Shown here piece after piece: positions 26,275-36,180 of a stretch of DNA of 64,000 bases. Position numbers and translations under genes: made by a program. Numbering within the stretch: the first letter of the stretch is position 1; every line of letters starts with the position of its first letter. Under the pieces are notes generated by a model. That model was not told the origin of the DNA. It did not search any database and saw nothing but the letters and a program-made list of their open reading frames with translations. This stretch comes from Syntrophaceae bacterium UBA2188 (GTDB taxonomy: Bacteria > Desulfobacterota > BSN033 > UBA1163), in contig DCVM01000126.1 of the NCBI GenBank assembly GCA_002327985.1, forward strand, positions 1 through 64,000. The letters are read 5' to 3'.

Positions 26275-27474
26275 TTATTCGAGGACATCACTGATGACGC
26301 CTGCACCCACGGTCCGACCCCCCTCCCGAATCGCAAACCGTAACTCCTTCTCCATCGCGATCGGCGTAATCAACTCCACCGTCAACGAAACATTGTCCCC
26401 AGGCATCACCATCTCCACCCCCTCCGGCAACACCGCCACCCCCGTCACATCCGTCGTCCGAAAATAAAACTGAGGCCGATACCCATTAAAAAACGGCGTA
26501 TGCCGACCCCCCTCCTCCTTCGTCAAAATATACGCCTCCGCCTTAAACTTCCGATGTGGCGTAATCGACCCAGGCTTGGCCACCACCTGACCCCGCTCCA
26601 CCTCCTCACGCTTCACCCCTCGCAACAATACCCCAATATTGTCCCCCGCCTGACCCTGATCCAAGGTCTTGCGAAACATCTCCACCCCCGTACACACCGT
26701 CTTCATCGTCGGCCGTATCCCCACTACCTCCACCTCATCCCCCACCCGGATCACCCCTCGCTCCGCCCGTCCCGTCACCACCGTCCCTCGCCCCGAAATA
26801 CTAAACACATCCTCAATCGGCATCAAAAACGGCTTGTCAATATCCCTCACCGGCTCCGGTATATACGTGTCCACCGCCTCCATCAACTGCCAAATCCCCT
26901 GACACCACTGACACTCCAGCTTCCCACACCCACACTCCAACGCCTTGAGCGCACTGCCCCGTATCACCGGCGTCGCCTCCCCAGGAAAATCATACCCCGA
27001 AAGCAACTCCCGCACCTCCAACTCCACCAAATCCAATAACTCCACATCCTCCACCATATCCACCTTGTTCAAAAAAACCACAATATACGGCACCCGCACC
27101 TGCTTGGCCAACAATACATGCTCCCGCGTCTGCGGCATCGGCCCATCGGCCGCCGAAACCACCAAAATCGTCCCATCCATCTGCGCCGCCCCCGTAATCA
27201 TGTTCTTAATGTAATCCGCATGCCCAGGACAATCAATGTGCGCATAATGCCGCTTCGCCGTCTCATACTCCACATGTGCTATCGCGATCGTCAACCCCCG
27301 CTCCTTCTCCTCCGGCGCCTTGTCTATCTGATCAAACGCCATATAGGAAGCAAAATTCTTCGTCGCCAACACCCTCGTAATCGCTGATGTCAACGTCGTC
27401 TTCCCATGATCCACATGCCCAATCGTCCCCACATTCACATGCGGCTTCGTCCTCTCAAACTTCGGCTTCGACAT
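26275..27474 (-). CDS. tuf: Elongation factor Tu with Cys-rich insertion, atypical codon use
   Basis: A 399-residue EF-Tu: P-loop GHVDHGKT (19-26), [12 protein letters not shown] (81-92), NKVD (136-139), then domains 2 and 3. Two features depart from the usual proteobacterial protein: the switch segment reads [13 protein letters not shown], and residues 181-191 form C-x-C-x4-C-x2-C ([11 protein letters not shown]). From memory both resemble Chloroflexi EF-Tu such as that of Dehalococcoides. The gene also uses G-ending codons heavily (ACG, GGG, GTG), unlike the A/T-richer ribosomal genes around it. In situ replacement by a foreign tuf is likely. Confidence 0.97.
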   Translation of the reverse strand: MSKPKFERTKPHVNVGTIGHVDHGKTTLTSAITRVLATKNFASYMAFDQIDKAPEEKERGLTIAIAHVEYETAKRHYAHIDCPGHADYIKNMITGAAQMDGTILVVSAADGPMPQTREHVLLAKQVRVPYIVVFLNKVDMVEDVELLDLVELEVRELLSGYDFPGEATPVIRGSALKALECGCGKLECQWCQGIWQLMEAVDTYIPEPVRDIDKPFLMPIEDVFSISGRGTVVTGRAERGVIRVGDEVEVVGIRPTMKTVCTGVEMFRKTLDQGQAGDNIGVLLRGVKREEVERGQVVAKPGSITPHRKFKAEAYILTKEEGGRHTPFFNGYRPQFYFRTTDVTGVAVLPEGVEMVMPGDNVSLTVELITPIAMEKELRFAIREGGRTVGAGVISDVLE

Positions 27475-27505
27475 GGCTCAAACCCTCCTTTGATTTCGGC
27501 CGCAC

Positions 27506-29590
27506 TCAGGCGACCCTTTTCAGTTGAGAAAGGATCTCCTCACTCACAGAGGAAGGCACCGGGCTATAATGGGAAAACTGCAGCGTAAAGGTGGCCCTTC
27601 CCTGGGTAAGAGATCGAAGGTCAGTGGCATAACCAAACATATTGGCAAGGGGGACTTCTCCAGTGATGACGTTGGTTCCCTCGCGATAGTCTACTTTTGT
27701 TGTTTTACCTCTTCGACTGTTCAGATCACTCACGACCTGCCCCATAAACTCTTCAGGGGAAATAATCTCAATAGACATCAGAGGCTCAAGAAGGATCGGG
27801 GTTGCTCTTTTTGCTCCTTCCTTAAATCCAATAGATGCGGCAATTTTAAACGCCATTTCAGAGGAATCCACCTCATGGTAAGACCCATCGATCAGCGTCA
27901 CCTTGATATCCACCATGGGGAACCCTGCAACCGTCCCTTTCTCCATAGCCTCTACGATCCCCTTTTCGACGGCAGGAATATATTCGCGAGGAATCGCTCC
28001 CCCGATGATCTTGTTGACAAACTCAAATCCCTTGCCAGGAGGTTGTGGCTCCATGTTGAGCCAGACGTGCCCGTATTGGCCTCTTCCACCTGATTGACGA
28101 ATAAATCGGCCCTCTGACTTGACCTCCTTGGTAATCGTTTCTCGATAGGCGACCTGGGGTTTTCCGACACTGGCTTCGACTTTGAATTCCCTAAGGAGTC
28201 GATCCACGATAATCTCAAGATGGAGCTCCCCCATCCCGGAGATGATGGTTTGACCTGTCTCCTCATCGGTCTTCACGATAAAGGAGGGATCTTCAAGCGA
28301 CAATTTATGGAGAGAGACACCCAACTTATCAACATCTCCCTTTGTTTTTGGCTCAATGGCAATAGAGATAACGGGTTCGGGAAACGTCATCGATTCAAGG
28401 ATGATGGGTTGTTTTTCACTGCAAATGGTGTCTCCCGTGGTAGTATATTTAAGACCCACAGCCGCAAAGATATCTCCCGCGGCCACCGTCTGGATCTCCT
28501 CCCGTTTATTGGCATGCATCTGGAGCAGACGGCCAATCCGTTCCCGTTTCCTCTTGGTAGGATTATAAACATAATCCCCTGATTTTAATGAGCCAGAATA
28601 AATCCTGAAGAAAGTCAACTGTCCCGTATAAGGATCATTCATGATTTTAAAGGCTAAGGCTGAAAGGGGGTGTCCGTTATTGGCGGAGAAGGTAAGTTCC
28701 CTCCCTTCTGAATTCATTCCTTTCACAGGGGGGATATCGAGAGGGGATGGGAGATAGTGAATGATCGCATCGAGCAGGGGTTGAACCCCTTTATTGCGGA
28801 AGGCCGAACCGCAGAGTACCGGAGTACCTTTCAATTGAAGGGTGACCTCCCTCAGAGCTCCTTTTATCTCCTCCTCAGTGACCTCCTGGCCATCAATAAA
28901 CTTCTCCATCAGGTAATCATTTCTTTCTGCCAGTTTTTCGATGAGATATTCTCTTGAAGCGTAAGCTTCCTTTTGGAAGGCGTCTGGGATATCTACCGAG
29001 CGGTATTCCGTCCCAAGTCCATGGGGATTATAGATAATGGCCTTCATGGTGACGAGGTCAATCACCCCTTGAAAATCATCTTCCTTGCCGAGAGGGAGTT
29101 GAATGGGTAAAGCGGTTGTCTTGAGGCGGTCTTCCATCATCTTAAGACAGGTCTGGAAGTTGGCACCTGTCCGGTCCATTTTATTGACAAAGGCGATTCT
29201 GGGGATCTGATATTTATCCGCCTGTCTCCAGACGGTTTCGGATTGAGGCTCTACCCCACCGACGGCACAGAAGACCGCTACCGCCCCGTCCAGGACGCGC
29301 AGGGATCGTTCGACCTCAATGGTGAAATCAACATGCCCAGGGGTGTCAATGATATTGATCCGATGATCTTTCCAAAAACAGGTGGTGGCTGCAGAGGTGA
29401 TGGTGATTCCACGCTCCTTTTCTTGTTCCATCCAGTCCATAGTGGCGGATCCTTCGTCCACCTCCCCGATCTTATAGGTGACGCCGGTATAGTAGAGAAT
29501 CCGTTCGGTCGTAGTCGTCTTCCCTGCATCAATATGAGCCATGATGCCAATGTTTCTTGTCTGTTCTTTTAAGGCACTGCTATTTGACAC
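27506..29590 (-). CDS. fusA: Elongation factor G
   Basis: A 694-residue translocase GTPase with [15 protein letters not shown] (P-loop), [21 protein letters not shown] and [10 protein letters not shown], then domains II-V including the domain IV segment [16 protein letters not shown]. It has the standard length and shows no fusidic-acid-type oddities that I can judge. It lies 33 nt after rpsG and 31 nt before tuf. Confidence 0.98.
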   Translation of the reverse strand: MSNSSALKEQTRNIGIMAHIDAGKTTTTERILYYTGVTYKIGEVDEGSATMDWMEQEKERGITITSAATTCFWKDHRINIIDTPGHVDFTIEVERSLRVLDGAVAVFCAVGGVEPQSETVWRQADKYQIPRIAFVNKMDRTGANFQTCLKMMEDRLKTTALPIQLPLGKEDDFQGVIDLVTMKAIIYNPHGLGTEYRSVDIPDAFQKEAYASREYLIEKLAERNDYLMEKFIDGQEVTEEEIKGALREVTLQLKGTPVLCGSAFRNKGVQPLLDAIIHYLPSPLDIPPVKGMNSEGRELTFSANNGHPLSALAFKIMNDPYTGQLTFFRIYSGSLKSGDYVYNPTKRKRERIGRLLQMHANKREEIQTVAAGDIFAAVGLKYTTTGDTICSEKQPIILESMTFPEPVISIAIEPKTKGDVDKLGVSLHKLSLEDPSFIVKTDEETGQTIISGMGELHLEIIVDRLLREFKVEASVGKPQVAYRETITKEVKSEGRFIRQSGGRGQYGHVWLNMEPQPPGKGFEFVNKIIGGAIPREYIPAVEKGIVEAMEKGTVAGFPMVDIKVTLIDGSYHEVDSSEMAFKIAASIGFKEGAKRATPILLEPLMSIEIISPEEFMGQVVSDLNSRRGKTTKVDYREGTNVITGEVPLANMFGYATDLRSLTQGRATFTLQFSHYSPVPSSVSEEILSQLKRVA

Positions 29591-29623
29591 AATAAACCTC
29601 TATCCAGTATTCCAGTTGTTTTT

Positions 29624-30094
29624 CTACCACCTATAATGAGCAAAGGCCTTATTGGCCTCAGCCATTTTATGGGTATCCTCTTTCTTCTTGATGGCAGCCC
29701 CTCGGTTATTGGCTGCATCGATCAGTTCTGCTGAAAGTTTTTCTTCCATCGTTTTTTCGGATCGCTGCTTTGAAAAGCCAATGATCCAGCGAATGGCCAA
29801 GGCGATTTTCCTTTCTGGTCTTACCTCTACGGGAACTTGATAAGTGGCCCCTCCAACCCTTCTGGGCCTCACCTCGATAAGCGGTTTCACATTATTCATG
29901 GCCTGATTAAAAATTTTAACCGGGTCTGAATGGGTCCGATCTTTAATCAAATCAAGGGCGCCATAAAAAATTCCTTCCGCCGAACTTTTCTTTCCACGTC
30001 GCATAATTCCATTTATAAATTTTGCAGTCAGTGTATCGTGATATTTTGGATCCGGTAATATCTCTCTTTTTTTGATCTCTCTTTTTCTGGGCAT
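29624..30094 (-). CDS. rpsG: 30S ribosomal protein S7
   Basis: A 156-residue S7 starting [18 protein letters not shown], with [17 protein letters not shown] and [13 protein letters not shown] at the end. It nucleates 30S head assembly. It is the second gene of the str operon here. Confidence 0.98.
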   Translation of the reverse strand: MPRKREIKKREILPDPKYHDTLTAKFINGIMRRGKKSSAEGIFYGALDLIKDRTHSDPVKIFNQAMNNVKPLIEVRPRRVGGATYQVPVEVRPERKIALAIRWIIGFSKQRSEKTMEEKLSAELIDAANNRGAAIKKKEDTHKMAEANKAFAHYRW

Positions 30095-30144
30095 AAAGAC
30101 TCCTTCTTCCTTAAGAATTGAATAGGTTGGGAAGAGAAGTTGAA

Positions 30145-30516
30145 TTATTTGGGTTTTTTGGCTCCGTATTTGGAGCGGCTCTGTTTTCGGTCCTGGACGC
30201 CAACGGAGTCTAAGGTGCCACGGATGATATGATACCGAACTCCTGGAAGGTCTTTCACCCTTCCTCCCCGGATGAGGACAACAGAGTGTTCTTGGAGGTT
30301 ATGGCCAATCCCCGGAATATAAGTGGTTACCTCGATGCCATTGGTTAATCTCACTCGAGCAACTTTTCGAAGAGCGGAATTAGGTTTCTTGGGAGTAGTT
30401 GTATAAACTCGAATACAAACCCCCCTTTTTTGAGGGGATCCCGTAAGAGCAGGGGCTGAAGTCTTACTCTGGATGCCTTTTCTTCCTTCTCGTACAAGTT
30501 GATTAATCGTAGGCAT
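30145..30516 (-). CDS. rpsL: 30S ribosomal protein S12
   Basis: A 123-residue S12 with [18 protein letters not shown], where Lys at the streptomycin-critical position is the sensitive form, and [12 protein letters not shown] with the Asp that is methylthiolated in many bacteria. It is the first gene of the superoperon. No rpoBC lies upstream in the window. Confidence 0.98.
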   Translation of the reverse strand: MPTINQLVREGRKGIQSKTSAPALTGSPQKRGVCIRVYTTTPKKPNSALRKVARVRLTNGIEVTTYIPGIGHNLQEHSVVLIRGGRVKDLPGVRYHIIRGTLDSVGVQDRKQSRSKYGAKKPK

Positions 30517-30604
30517 TAATTACCTCATTTTAATAAAATTAAATATTTCAATAAGTTGAAAGATAAAGACCCTCTCATAAAGAATTAAGCGAAAAAACTT
30601 AATA

Positions 30605-30633
30605 AATCTATCAGGTTTTTTTTAGTTTGTCAA
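30605..30633 (-). promoter_or_regulatory. Probable str-operon promoter
   Basis: Minus-strand TTGACA (30628-30633), a 17-nt spacer and TAGATT (30605-30610), about 90 nt upstream of rpsL in an AT-rich leader. Confidence 0.6.
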
Positions 30634-30678
30634 CATTTTTTTAAGAATATTTTTTAAGAATTTAATAAAATGATGATC

Positions 30679-30797
30679 TCGTAAAAAGTCCGTAAAGAGG
30701 GAAAACGTCATGCTGAACTTGATTCAGCATCTAACAAAATCAATGAGTTATGAGACCCTGAAACAAGTTCAGGGTGACAAATCAGGACTTTTTACGA
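30679..30797. mobile_element. MITE-like element, 119 bp, with 13-bp terminal inverted repeats
   Basis: TCGTAAAAAGTCC (30679-30691) and GGACTTTTTACGA (30785-30797) are perfect inverted ends. Inside are two further hairpin-forming segments (GCTGAACTTGATTCAGC and CCTGAAACAAGTTCAGG). It carries no coding capacity. The outer flanks ATGATG and CATCAT also mirror each other. The rest of 30798-31082 contains no recognisable gene. Confidence 0.65.
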
Positions 30798-31082
30798 ATC
30801 CATCATAAAATTAAAATCATCTCCACGGAAAGGAGGTAAAAGGGTTTTTAAATCAGTTACTTTATAAAGCTAACTAATTGAAATGGTTAATATAAAAGAG
30901 TGAAATCTAACCACCGACCGACCCCCCCTTTGTTAAAGATAATATGCTTTAGACAGGCAAGCAAAGGGGCGGCACCCCCATGATTCAAGCCGAGGGAGGG
31001 AGTTTATAGGGTCACCATCATTTAGACCTCTTGTCCTGTTCTATGTCTTGTTTTATATTAGGCCGGGAGGGGTATTCTGTTA

Positions 31083-32609
31083 ATGAGTTCAAATCTCTTT
31101 TCAAGTAAGGACTTAAAGACAATTGCTGCCAGGGGCCTTGATGTCCAGGAGGTCTTGAAACAACTTGAGGCATTCCGTGTCGGAGCAAAACCTATCAGGT
31201 TAATAAGGCCTGCACGGGCTGGAGACGGCATCGTTCAGATACCTTCGAAAGAAAGACAGATGCTGGTCTCACTTCATGATCAGGCTGCTGAAAGGGGCCG
31301 GATGCTTAAGTTTGTACCAGCCTCTGGTATCGCTAGCCGGATGTTCCGAGACTGGTATCATTGGTACCAAAAAGGGGATGTCGGTTCGGCCGGGCACATG
31401 GTTAAGTTTTTTAAAGATGTTTGCAAATTGGCCTTGTACAAAGACTTAAAAAAAGTGATGGCCCACGATGGAATAGATGTTGAAAAATGTATTGTTGAAA
31501 GAAGGTGTACCGATATCCTTGAATTTATTCTCACCCCGCGAGGTCTTAACTATAACTGGATGCCCAAGGCCGTATTAAAATTTCATATTTATCCTGACCA
31601 TAGCCGCACCGCCCTGGAAGAACATCTTGTTGAAGCAGCCCTCTATGTCAGGGATTCTAAAAACCGTTGCAGGATCCATTTTACTGTTTCTGCTGAGCAT
31701 GAATCCCAATTGAAGGGCCAGCTCAGCCGCGTAAAAGGTTATTACGAGAAACTGTTCGGTGTTCACTACGAAGCGGCCGTGACGATCCAGCATTCCTCTA
31801 CGGATACAATAACCGTGGACATGAAGAACAAACCCTTCCGTGACCGGAGCGGTAAAATCCTATTCTGGCCAGGAGGCCACGGTGCGCTTCTCAAAAATCT
31901 CAACGCCATTGATGGGGATATTATCTTCATTAAGAACATTGACAATGTGGTTCCTGACCGTCTGAAAGACAGCACCGTTCTTTACAAGAAAATCCTTGCA
32001 GGGTATCTTGTCCGATTGCAAGATGAAATCTTCCAAAACCTGAAACTCCTTTCAAGGAAACGTCTGGATGGTGACCTGCTGTCACGGATTGTCCTCTTTT
32101 GCCAAAAAAAGCTGTTCCTTTTTTTCCCTGACGGATTTTGGAATGACTCGGTATCTTCTAAAAAGAAGTTTGTCTTCCGAATGCTGAATCGGCCGGTACG
32201 GGTTTGCGGCATGGTTAAAAACGAGGGCGAGCCTGGCGGAGGTCCTTTCTGGGTTGAGGAGGAGGGAATTCAGTCGCTCCAGATTGTCGAACAAAACCAA
32301 TTAGATCTGAGTTCAGAGGAACAGAAAGAAATTTGGGCATCCTCCACCCACTTTAATCCCGTTGATCTGGTCTGTGGAGTCAGGAATGAGCGGGGAGAAA
32401 AATTTGATCTGAATCAATACGTCAACAAGGATGCAGTGATCATTTCAAAGAAATCATATGAAGAGGGTGAGTTGAAGGCCCTGGAGTGTCCAGGACTTTG
32501 GAACGGATCCATGGCGTATTGGACCACTGTTTTTGTGGAAGTTCCCCTCGAGACCTTCAATCCCGTGAAGACCATTGACGATCTCCTTCGGAAATCGCAC
32601 CTGCCGTAA
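31083..32609 (+). CDS. DUF4301 family protein, nucleotidyltransferase-like
   Basis: A 508-residue cytoplasmic protein that I place in DUF4301, a family best known from Bacteroidetes, by the N-terminal KFVPASGIASRMFRDW (P-x-x-G-x-x-S/T-R-M, like a sugar-nucleotide pyrophosphorylase G-x-G loop) and the central FWPGGHGALLKNLNAIDGDI followed by FIKNIDNVVPD. These segments resemble the UTP- and uridine-sugar-binding strands of UDP-sugar pyrophosphorylases, so nucleotidyl transfer to a sugar phosphate is possible but unproven. The gene stands alone, divergent from the ribosomal operon, with GGGAGGGG before the ATG. Confidence 0.75.
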   Translation: MSSNLFSSKDLKTIAARGLDVQEVLKQLEAFRVGAKPIRLIRPARAGDGIVQIPSKERQMLVSLHDQAAERGRMLKFVPASGIASRMFRDWYHWYQKGDVGSAGHMVKFFKDVCKLALYKDLKKVMAHDGIDVEKCIVERRCTDILEFILTPRGLNYNWMPKAVLKFHIYPDHSRTALEEHLVEAALYVRDSKNRCRIHFTVSAEHESQLKGQLSRVKGYYEKLFGVHYEAAVTIQHSSTDTITVDMKNKPFRDRSGKILFWPGGHGALLKNLNAIDGDIIFIKNIDNVVPDRLKDSTVLYKKILAGYLVRLQDEIFQNLKLLSRKRLDGDLLSRIVLFCQKKLFLFFPDGFWNDSVSSKKKFVFRMLNRPVRVCGMVKNEGEPGGGPFWVEEEGIQSLQIVEQNQLDLSSEEQKEIWASSTHFNPVDLVCGVRNERGEKFDLNQYVNKDAVIISKKSYEEGELKALECPGLWNGSMAYWTTVFVEVPLETFNPVKTIDDLLRKSHLP

Positions 32610-32704
32610 TGGAATCAAAAGGGAGCCAACCACCCTGGCCAGCCCCCTGAATCTTTTTAAAAATAATGTTTCTGCCACCTGCAGTAAGAAGATAAAGGAA
32701 ACTG

Positions 32705-32827
32705 ATGAAAAAAAATAGCAAGATGGGTATCGAAATTATGGATAAAGTTGCGGGGACCTATCTTATCCAGCTAAACAGCACTCGTGCCATGGTGACCAAT
32801 CTCTTTAAGATGTTCAAATTCCGGTAG
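32705..32827 (+). CDS. Candidate small protein, 40 aa
   Basis: An ATG 7 nt after AAAGGA opens a 40-codon frame rich in Met, Lys, Asn and hydrophobic residues (begins MKKNSKMGIEIMDKVAG, ends MFKFR, TAG). It is not recognised. It lies in the otherwise empty 32610-32948 gap. The RBS is good, but a frame this short can be chance. Confidence 0.35.
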   Translation: MKKNSKMGIEIMDKVAGTYLIQLNSTRAMVTNLFKMFKFR

Positions 32828-32948
32828 TAAAAGACAAAAATCATGGAGACCTATTATTAGACATAACCCAATTCCGCCTTAAGTTATGCAAGTAAGTTTC
32901 GCCACAAATAGGACCTTATTTTCAACTACGCTACTAAAAATTAACCCA

Positions 32949-33962
32949 TCATTGAATCCTAACCCATATTCTTTGACCTGGGGAGTGATAAAATAGTTCT
33001 CCTTCAAGATAAATTTTTAAGAAGAGTTTATGATATCCAAGAGAAAAATCCGAGATAGGTATATTGGCATTGAAACCACTGTATAGATAGTCGGGATTAT
33101 TAAAATAAGCCGCCACATCTTCACGTTTGGCGCCGCAATGAACAGAATAATCTTTGCCACCAAAACTTATTTGGATATTCTTTATCTTGTTTGGGCTTGC
33201 AATCCAGCCACCAACCAAAACCATATTCTCCTTTTGATTTATATTTACCTGCCATTTTTTCTTTTGAGGCATGATAGAATTAATGCTTTCAATATTAGCA
33301 TATACAGGAGCCTGCTCTTTAGACCATCTGCCAATATCAGCATCTGGGCCTATCATTGAATATACAAGCAAGATATTAGAGCAGAAAATTCCTAATATTG
33401 CATGAGATATCGCTATGGTGAAAAGGTTGGGAAACTTGCTATAAGTTCCAGACCAGATAATGCCCGCCGCAAAACCGAATAGGATGAGCGGAGGTGTCGG
33501 AATATGTATCATGGAAAAAGTTAATGCTGAAATAAAGATAGCCATATTTGTGTGAGGAAAAAATATATCTCTGTAACACATGAAAAAAAAGGCCAGAAAA
33601 ATATATTGTTGGAATAAAGCCCAAAACGGGTAAGTAAAAAGTTTGTTCCAGAATAAAGAATCACGATAAAAATAATTGTTTACTGGAAAAAAAAGGTGCC
33701 ATAGGACATATAAAACTGGGATAGCTATTGATGTAAAAATAAGCAGTATTTTAAAAGAGTCATACCAGTTGTCCAATCTAAAACCGAGGTCTTTAAGGCT
33801 TTTCTTATTAATGTAATTTGAGTAAATAAAAAATAAAAAGATTGGTATTGCGGAAAAAACTTTCACCCATTGATGATACAGGGGGCTGATTAGCCATAAA
33901 TAACCAAAAATAAATATAATTCCAACCAAAACTTCAACGGTTGATTTAATTCTTTGAGACAT
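32949..33962 (-). CDS. CPBP-type intramembrane protease-like protein with C-terminal beta domain
   Basis: A 337-residue AT-rich gene product with about seven membrane helices (residues 10-215), followed by a 120-residue soluble domain. Helix patterns FSMIHIPTPPL (His 153) and SHAILGIF (His about 187) match motifs 2 and 3 of CPBP/CAAX proteases. Motif 1, normally E-E-x-x-x-R, is FQQYIFLAFF (Gln 118-119), so catalysis is doubtful. The tail could be a beta-sandwich. The base composition is lower in GC than its neighbours, hinting at transfer. Confidence 0.65.
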   Translation of the reverse strand: MSQRIKSTVEVLVGIIFIFGYLWLISPLYHQWVKVFSAIPIFLFFIYSNYINKKSLKDLGFRLDNWYDSFKILLIFTSIAIPVLYVLWHLFFPVNNYFYRDSLFWNKLFTYPFWALFQQYIFLAFFFMCYRDIFFPHTNMAIFISALTFSMIHIPTPPLILFGFAAGIIWSGTYSKFPNLFTIAISHAILGIFCSNILLVYSMIGPDADIGRWSKEQAPVYANIESINSIMPQKKKWQVNINQKENMVLVGGWIASPNKIKNIQISFGGKDYSVHCGAKREDVAAYFNNPDYLYSGFNANIPISDFSLGYHKLFLKIYLEGELFYHSPGQRIWVRIQ

Positions 33963-34104
33963 ACATCTAAATTCCTTTTAGGTTCTGCTAAAATACTATT
34001 ACACTAAAAATATAAATAAATTGGATGGGGATAACGCAGTGGGTGACCCTATCCACAACCAAAACGTTTAAATTTTAAAGGATTCTAATGGAGGGAGTAA
34101 AGAG

Positions 34105-34236
34105 TTGTCAATCATTCAACTTTTTCAAGCAGTGCAGGAGCATGCCGGACATTCTTCAATTAAGATGACAATGAGATATTCCCACCTCTCTCCCGCATTT
34201 CAAAAGGGATCAGTCCAACTGCTCAAGGGTCTTTAG
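34105..34236 (+). pseudogene. Tyrosine recombinase 3' remnant
   Basis: The conceptual peptide VQEHAGHSSIKMTMRYSHLS is the C-terminal box of a phage-type integrase (L-G-H-x-x-x-x-T-x-x-Y-x-H), ending at TAG 34234-34236. Only about 43 codons remain and there is no upstream catalytic domain. It marks an old integration site. Confidence 0.75.
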
Positions 34237-35208
34237 GAATGGATCCAACTCATACTGAGTTTCTTTCCTGGAACACAAACATTTGCTGACGAGATTTTTG
34301 ATTATTTGGTTGTCCCCCTCAAAACGATAAGAGAGGCCGTTTGGGCGACCATTCCAAAGCTTTTTTTCATCGCTATTTTGGCGTTCATCACCGTTTATGT
34401 CTTGAAGCTGATGCGTCTTTTTTTTCTGGAAGTGGAAAAAGAGACTCTCACTTTTAAAGGATTCTATCCGGAGTGGGCACAGCCGACCTATAAAATCTGC
34501 CGTGTTCTGGTTATTGCTTTTGCGGCGATTATTGCGTTTCCGTATATCCCAGGTTCGGATTCTCCTGCCTTTAAGGGGATCTCCATCTTTGTCGGCGTTC
34601 TTTTTTCTTTGGGATCTTCCTCAGCGATTGCCAACAACATTGCTGGATTTACTTTAACCTACAGGCGGGCTTTCAAGATCGGAGACAGGGTAAAGATTGC
34701 CGATTTCGTAGGAGATGTGGGGAATACCAGGCTTCAGGTGACACACTTGAGAACGGTTAAAAATGAGGAAATTACCGTTCCCAATTGAATGATCGTTAGC
34801 AGTCATGTGATCAACTATAGTTCATTGGCCAGAGAAAACGGTTTGATCCTCCATACGACAGTAACCATTGGCTATGACGCAGCGTGGCGTCAAGTCCATT
34901 CACTTCTATCGATGGCGGCTGAACGTACCTCGGGGTTATTGCGCGAGCCACTGCCCTTTATTCTTCAGAAATCCCTCGATGATTTCTATGTCACTTATGA
35001 GTTAAATGTTTACACGGATAAACCTTTGGAGATGTCAAAGATTTATTCTGAACTGCATGAGAACATTCAGGATGCCTTTAACGAACAAGGAGTACAGATC
35101 ATGTCACCTCACTACGAAATGGACCCCCCGCAGATCAAGGTTGTACTCAAGGAGAGGTGGTATGCAGCCCCTGTAGAATCACCTGATGATCCAGGAAATA
35201 AGGGGTAA
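34237..35208 (+). pseudogene. MscS-type mechanosensitive channel gene, broken by a nonsense codon and 5' truncated
   Basis: The frame runs from directly after the integrase remnant's TAG. It has two or three membrane helices, the MscS pore-domain segment FSLGSSSAIANNIAGF, YRRAFKIGDRVKI and HLRTVKNEEITVPN, then TGA (34786-34788), and continues in the same frame with MIVSSHVINYSSLARENG to 35208. In intact homologues a Ser follows VPN, so one base change (TCA to TGA) explains the stop. The N-terminal part of the family is missing. It may be expressed as two pieces (ORFs 34306-34788 and 34789-35208) or be dead. Confidence 0.8.
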
Positions 35209-35241
35209 CGAATAGAGCGGATTTTAAAAGGAGGGACATCT

Positions 35242-35802
35242 ATGATTAGAGCGGTTTCAAAATATTGGTGGATTTTTACTTTGCGTGGAATCATTGCGAT
35301 CGCTTTTGGCCTGGCTGCTCTCTTGTGGCCGGCTCTGACACTCGGGGTAATGGTTTTGCTTTTTGGTTTTTTTGCCTTACTTGAAGGGCTATTAACGGTT
35401 GTCACCTCCTTTAGGAAGGGTGAAGAGAAAGGCGGATGGACTCTTCTGCTCGAAGGTCTTGTAGGGTTACTCGTATGTGTCATCGTGTTATTAGGAACGA
35501 GTATTGGAAACATGTTATGGCCTAAAGTAGCGGCCTTGATGTTTGTCTATTATATTGCTGGATGGGCAATGATTGCAGGTCTTTTTAAAATCATCACGGC
35601 CTTTCGAATCAGAAGGGAGGTGAAAGGGGAGTGGATCCTTGGTTTAAGCGGATTGATTTCACTTTTGGTTGGGTTGATCCTGATCATTCGCCCTGGGGCA
35701 GGGGTTCTGGCCGTAGCATGGCTGATCGGTATTCTTGCCATCATCCTCGGCATTTTCCAGATACTTCTGGGTCTGAAATTTCGTAAGATTGGTACAGGTT
35801 GA
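35242..35802 (+). CDS. HdeD-family (DUF308) membrane protein
   Basis: A 186-residue protein with six predicted membrane helices in three similar pairs, Gly-rich, with WWIFTLRGIIAIAFGLAALLW-type first helices (W-x-x-x-L-R-G) and a repeated R-G/L-x-G pattern, as in HdeD. HdeD is linked to acid resistance in enterobacteria; elsewhere the role is unknown. AAAGGAGGGA precedes the ATG. It directly follows the broken MscS gene, so the pair may once have been an osmotic/stress operon. Confidence 0.8.
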   Translation: MIRAVSKYWWIFTLRGIIAIAFGLAALLWPALTLGVMVLLFGFFALLEGLLTVVTSFRKGEEKGGWTLLLEGLVGLLVCVIVLLGTSIGNMLWPKVAALMFVYYIAGWAMIAGLFKIITAFRIRREVKGEWILGLSGLISLLVGLILIIRPGAGVLAVAWLIGILAIILGIFQILLGLKFRKIGTG

Positions 35803-35818
35803 AAAAATTGACCCATTC

Positions 35819-35865
35819 GGCGGCGCTATGCTCCACCTTTGAATGCAGGGTGAGAAAGCGCCGCC
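35819..35865 (+). terminator. Hairpin after hdeD
   Basis: GGCGGCGC (35819-35826) pairs with GCGCCGCC (35858-35865), 17 nt past the stop. No strong T-run follows, so it may be a Rho-type or repeat hairpin. The rest of 35866-36180 shows no gene. Confidence 0.5.
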
Positions 35866-36180
35866 TCCTTCGGCAAGCTCAGCAGAATAGGGATAGCGAC
35901 CATTTTTGTTGACCAGGCTGAGGAGGCTGGATGAAAAGTGAATGTTTCTGCTATCTTTCCGCTATCTTGCATGTTTCGAAAAAATGCGATTTGATATTCT
36001 TATATTCAATTTCAACTGCTTAAAGAAGGTGCACAAATTCGATTAGTCCAAAAGCCTTTTGCTCGTTTTCACTCATTAATTGTTGATTGTTGGGATTTGG
36101 AATATCTGAAGACAAGTAGGTGAGGTCACCAGTCAGGAGTTAATCCGACAATGTCTGCGAAATCAAGTCAAGATTTTTAC

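Noticed and set aside
26500..27039. Long + strand open frame (179 codons) and others opposite tuf
   Set aside because: It is the antisense of EF-Tu. The His/Pro/Arg-rich translation reflects the G-rich third positions of tuf, and the real gene is unambiguous.
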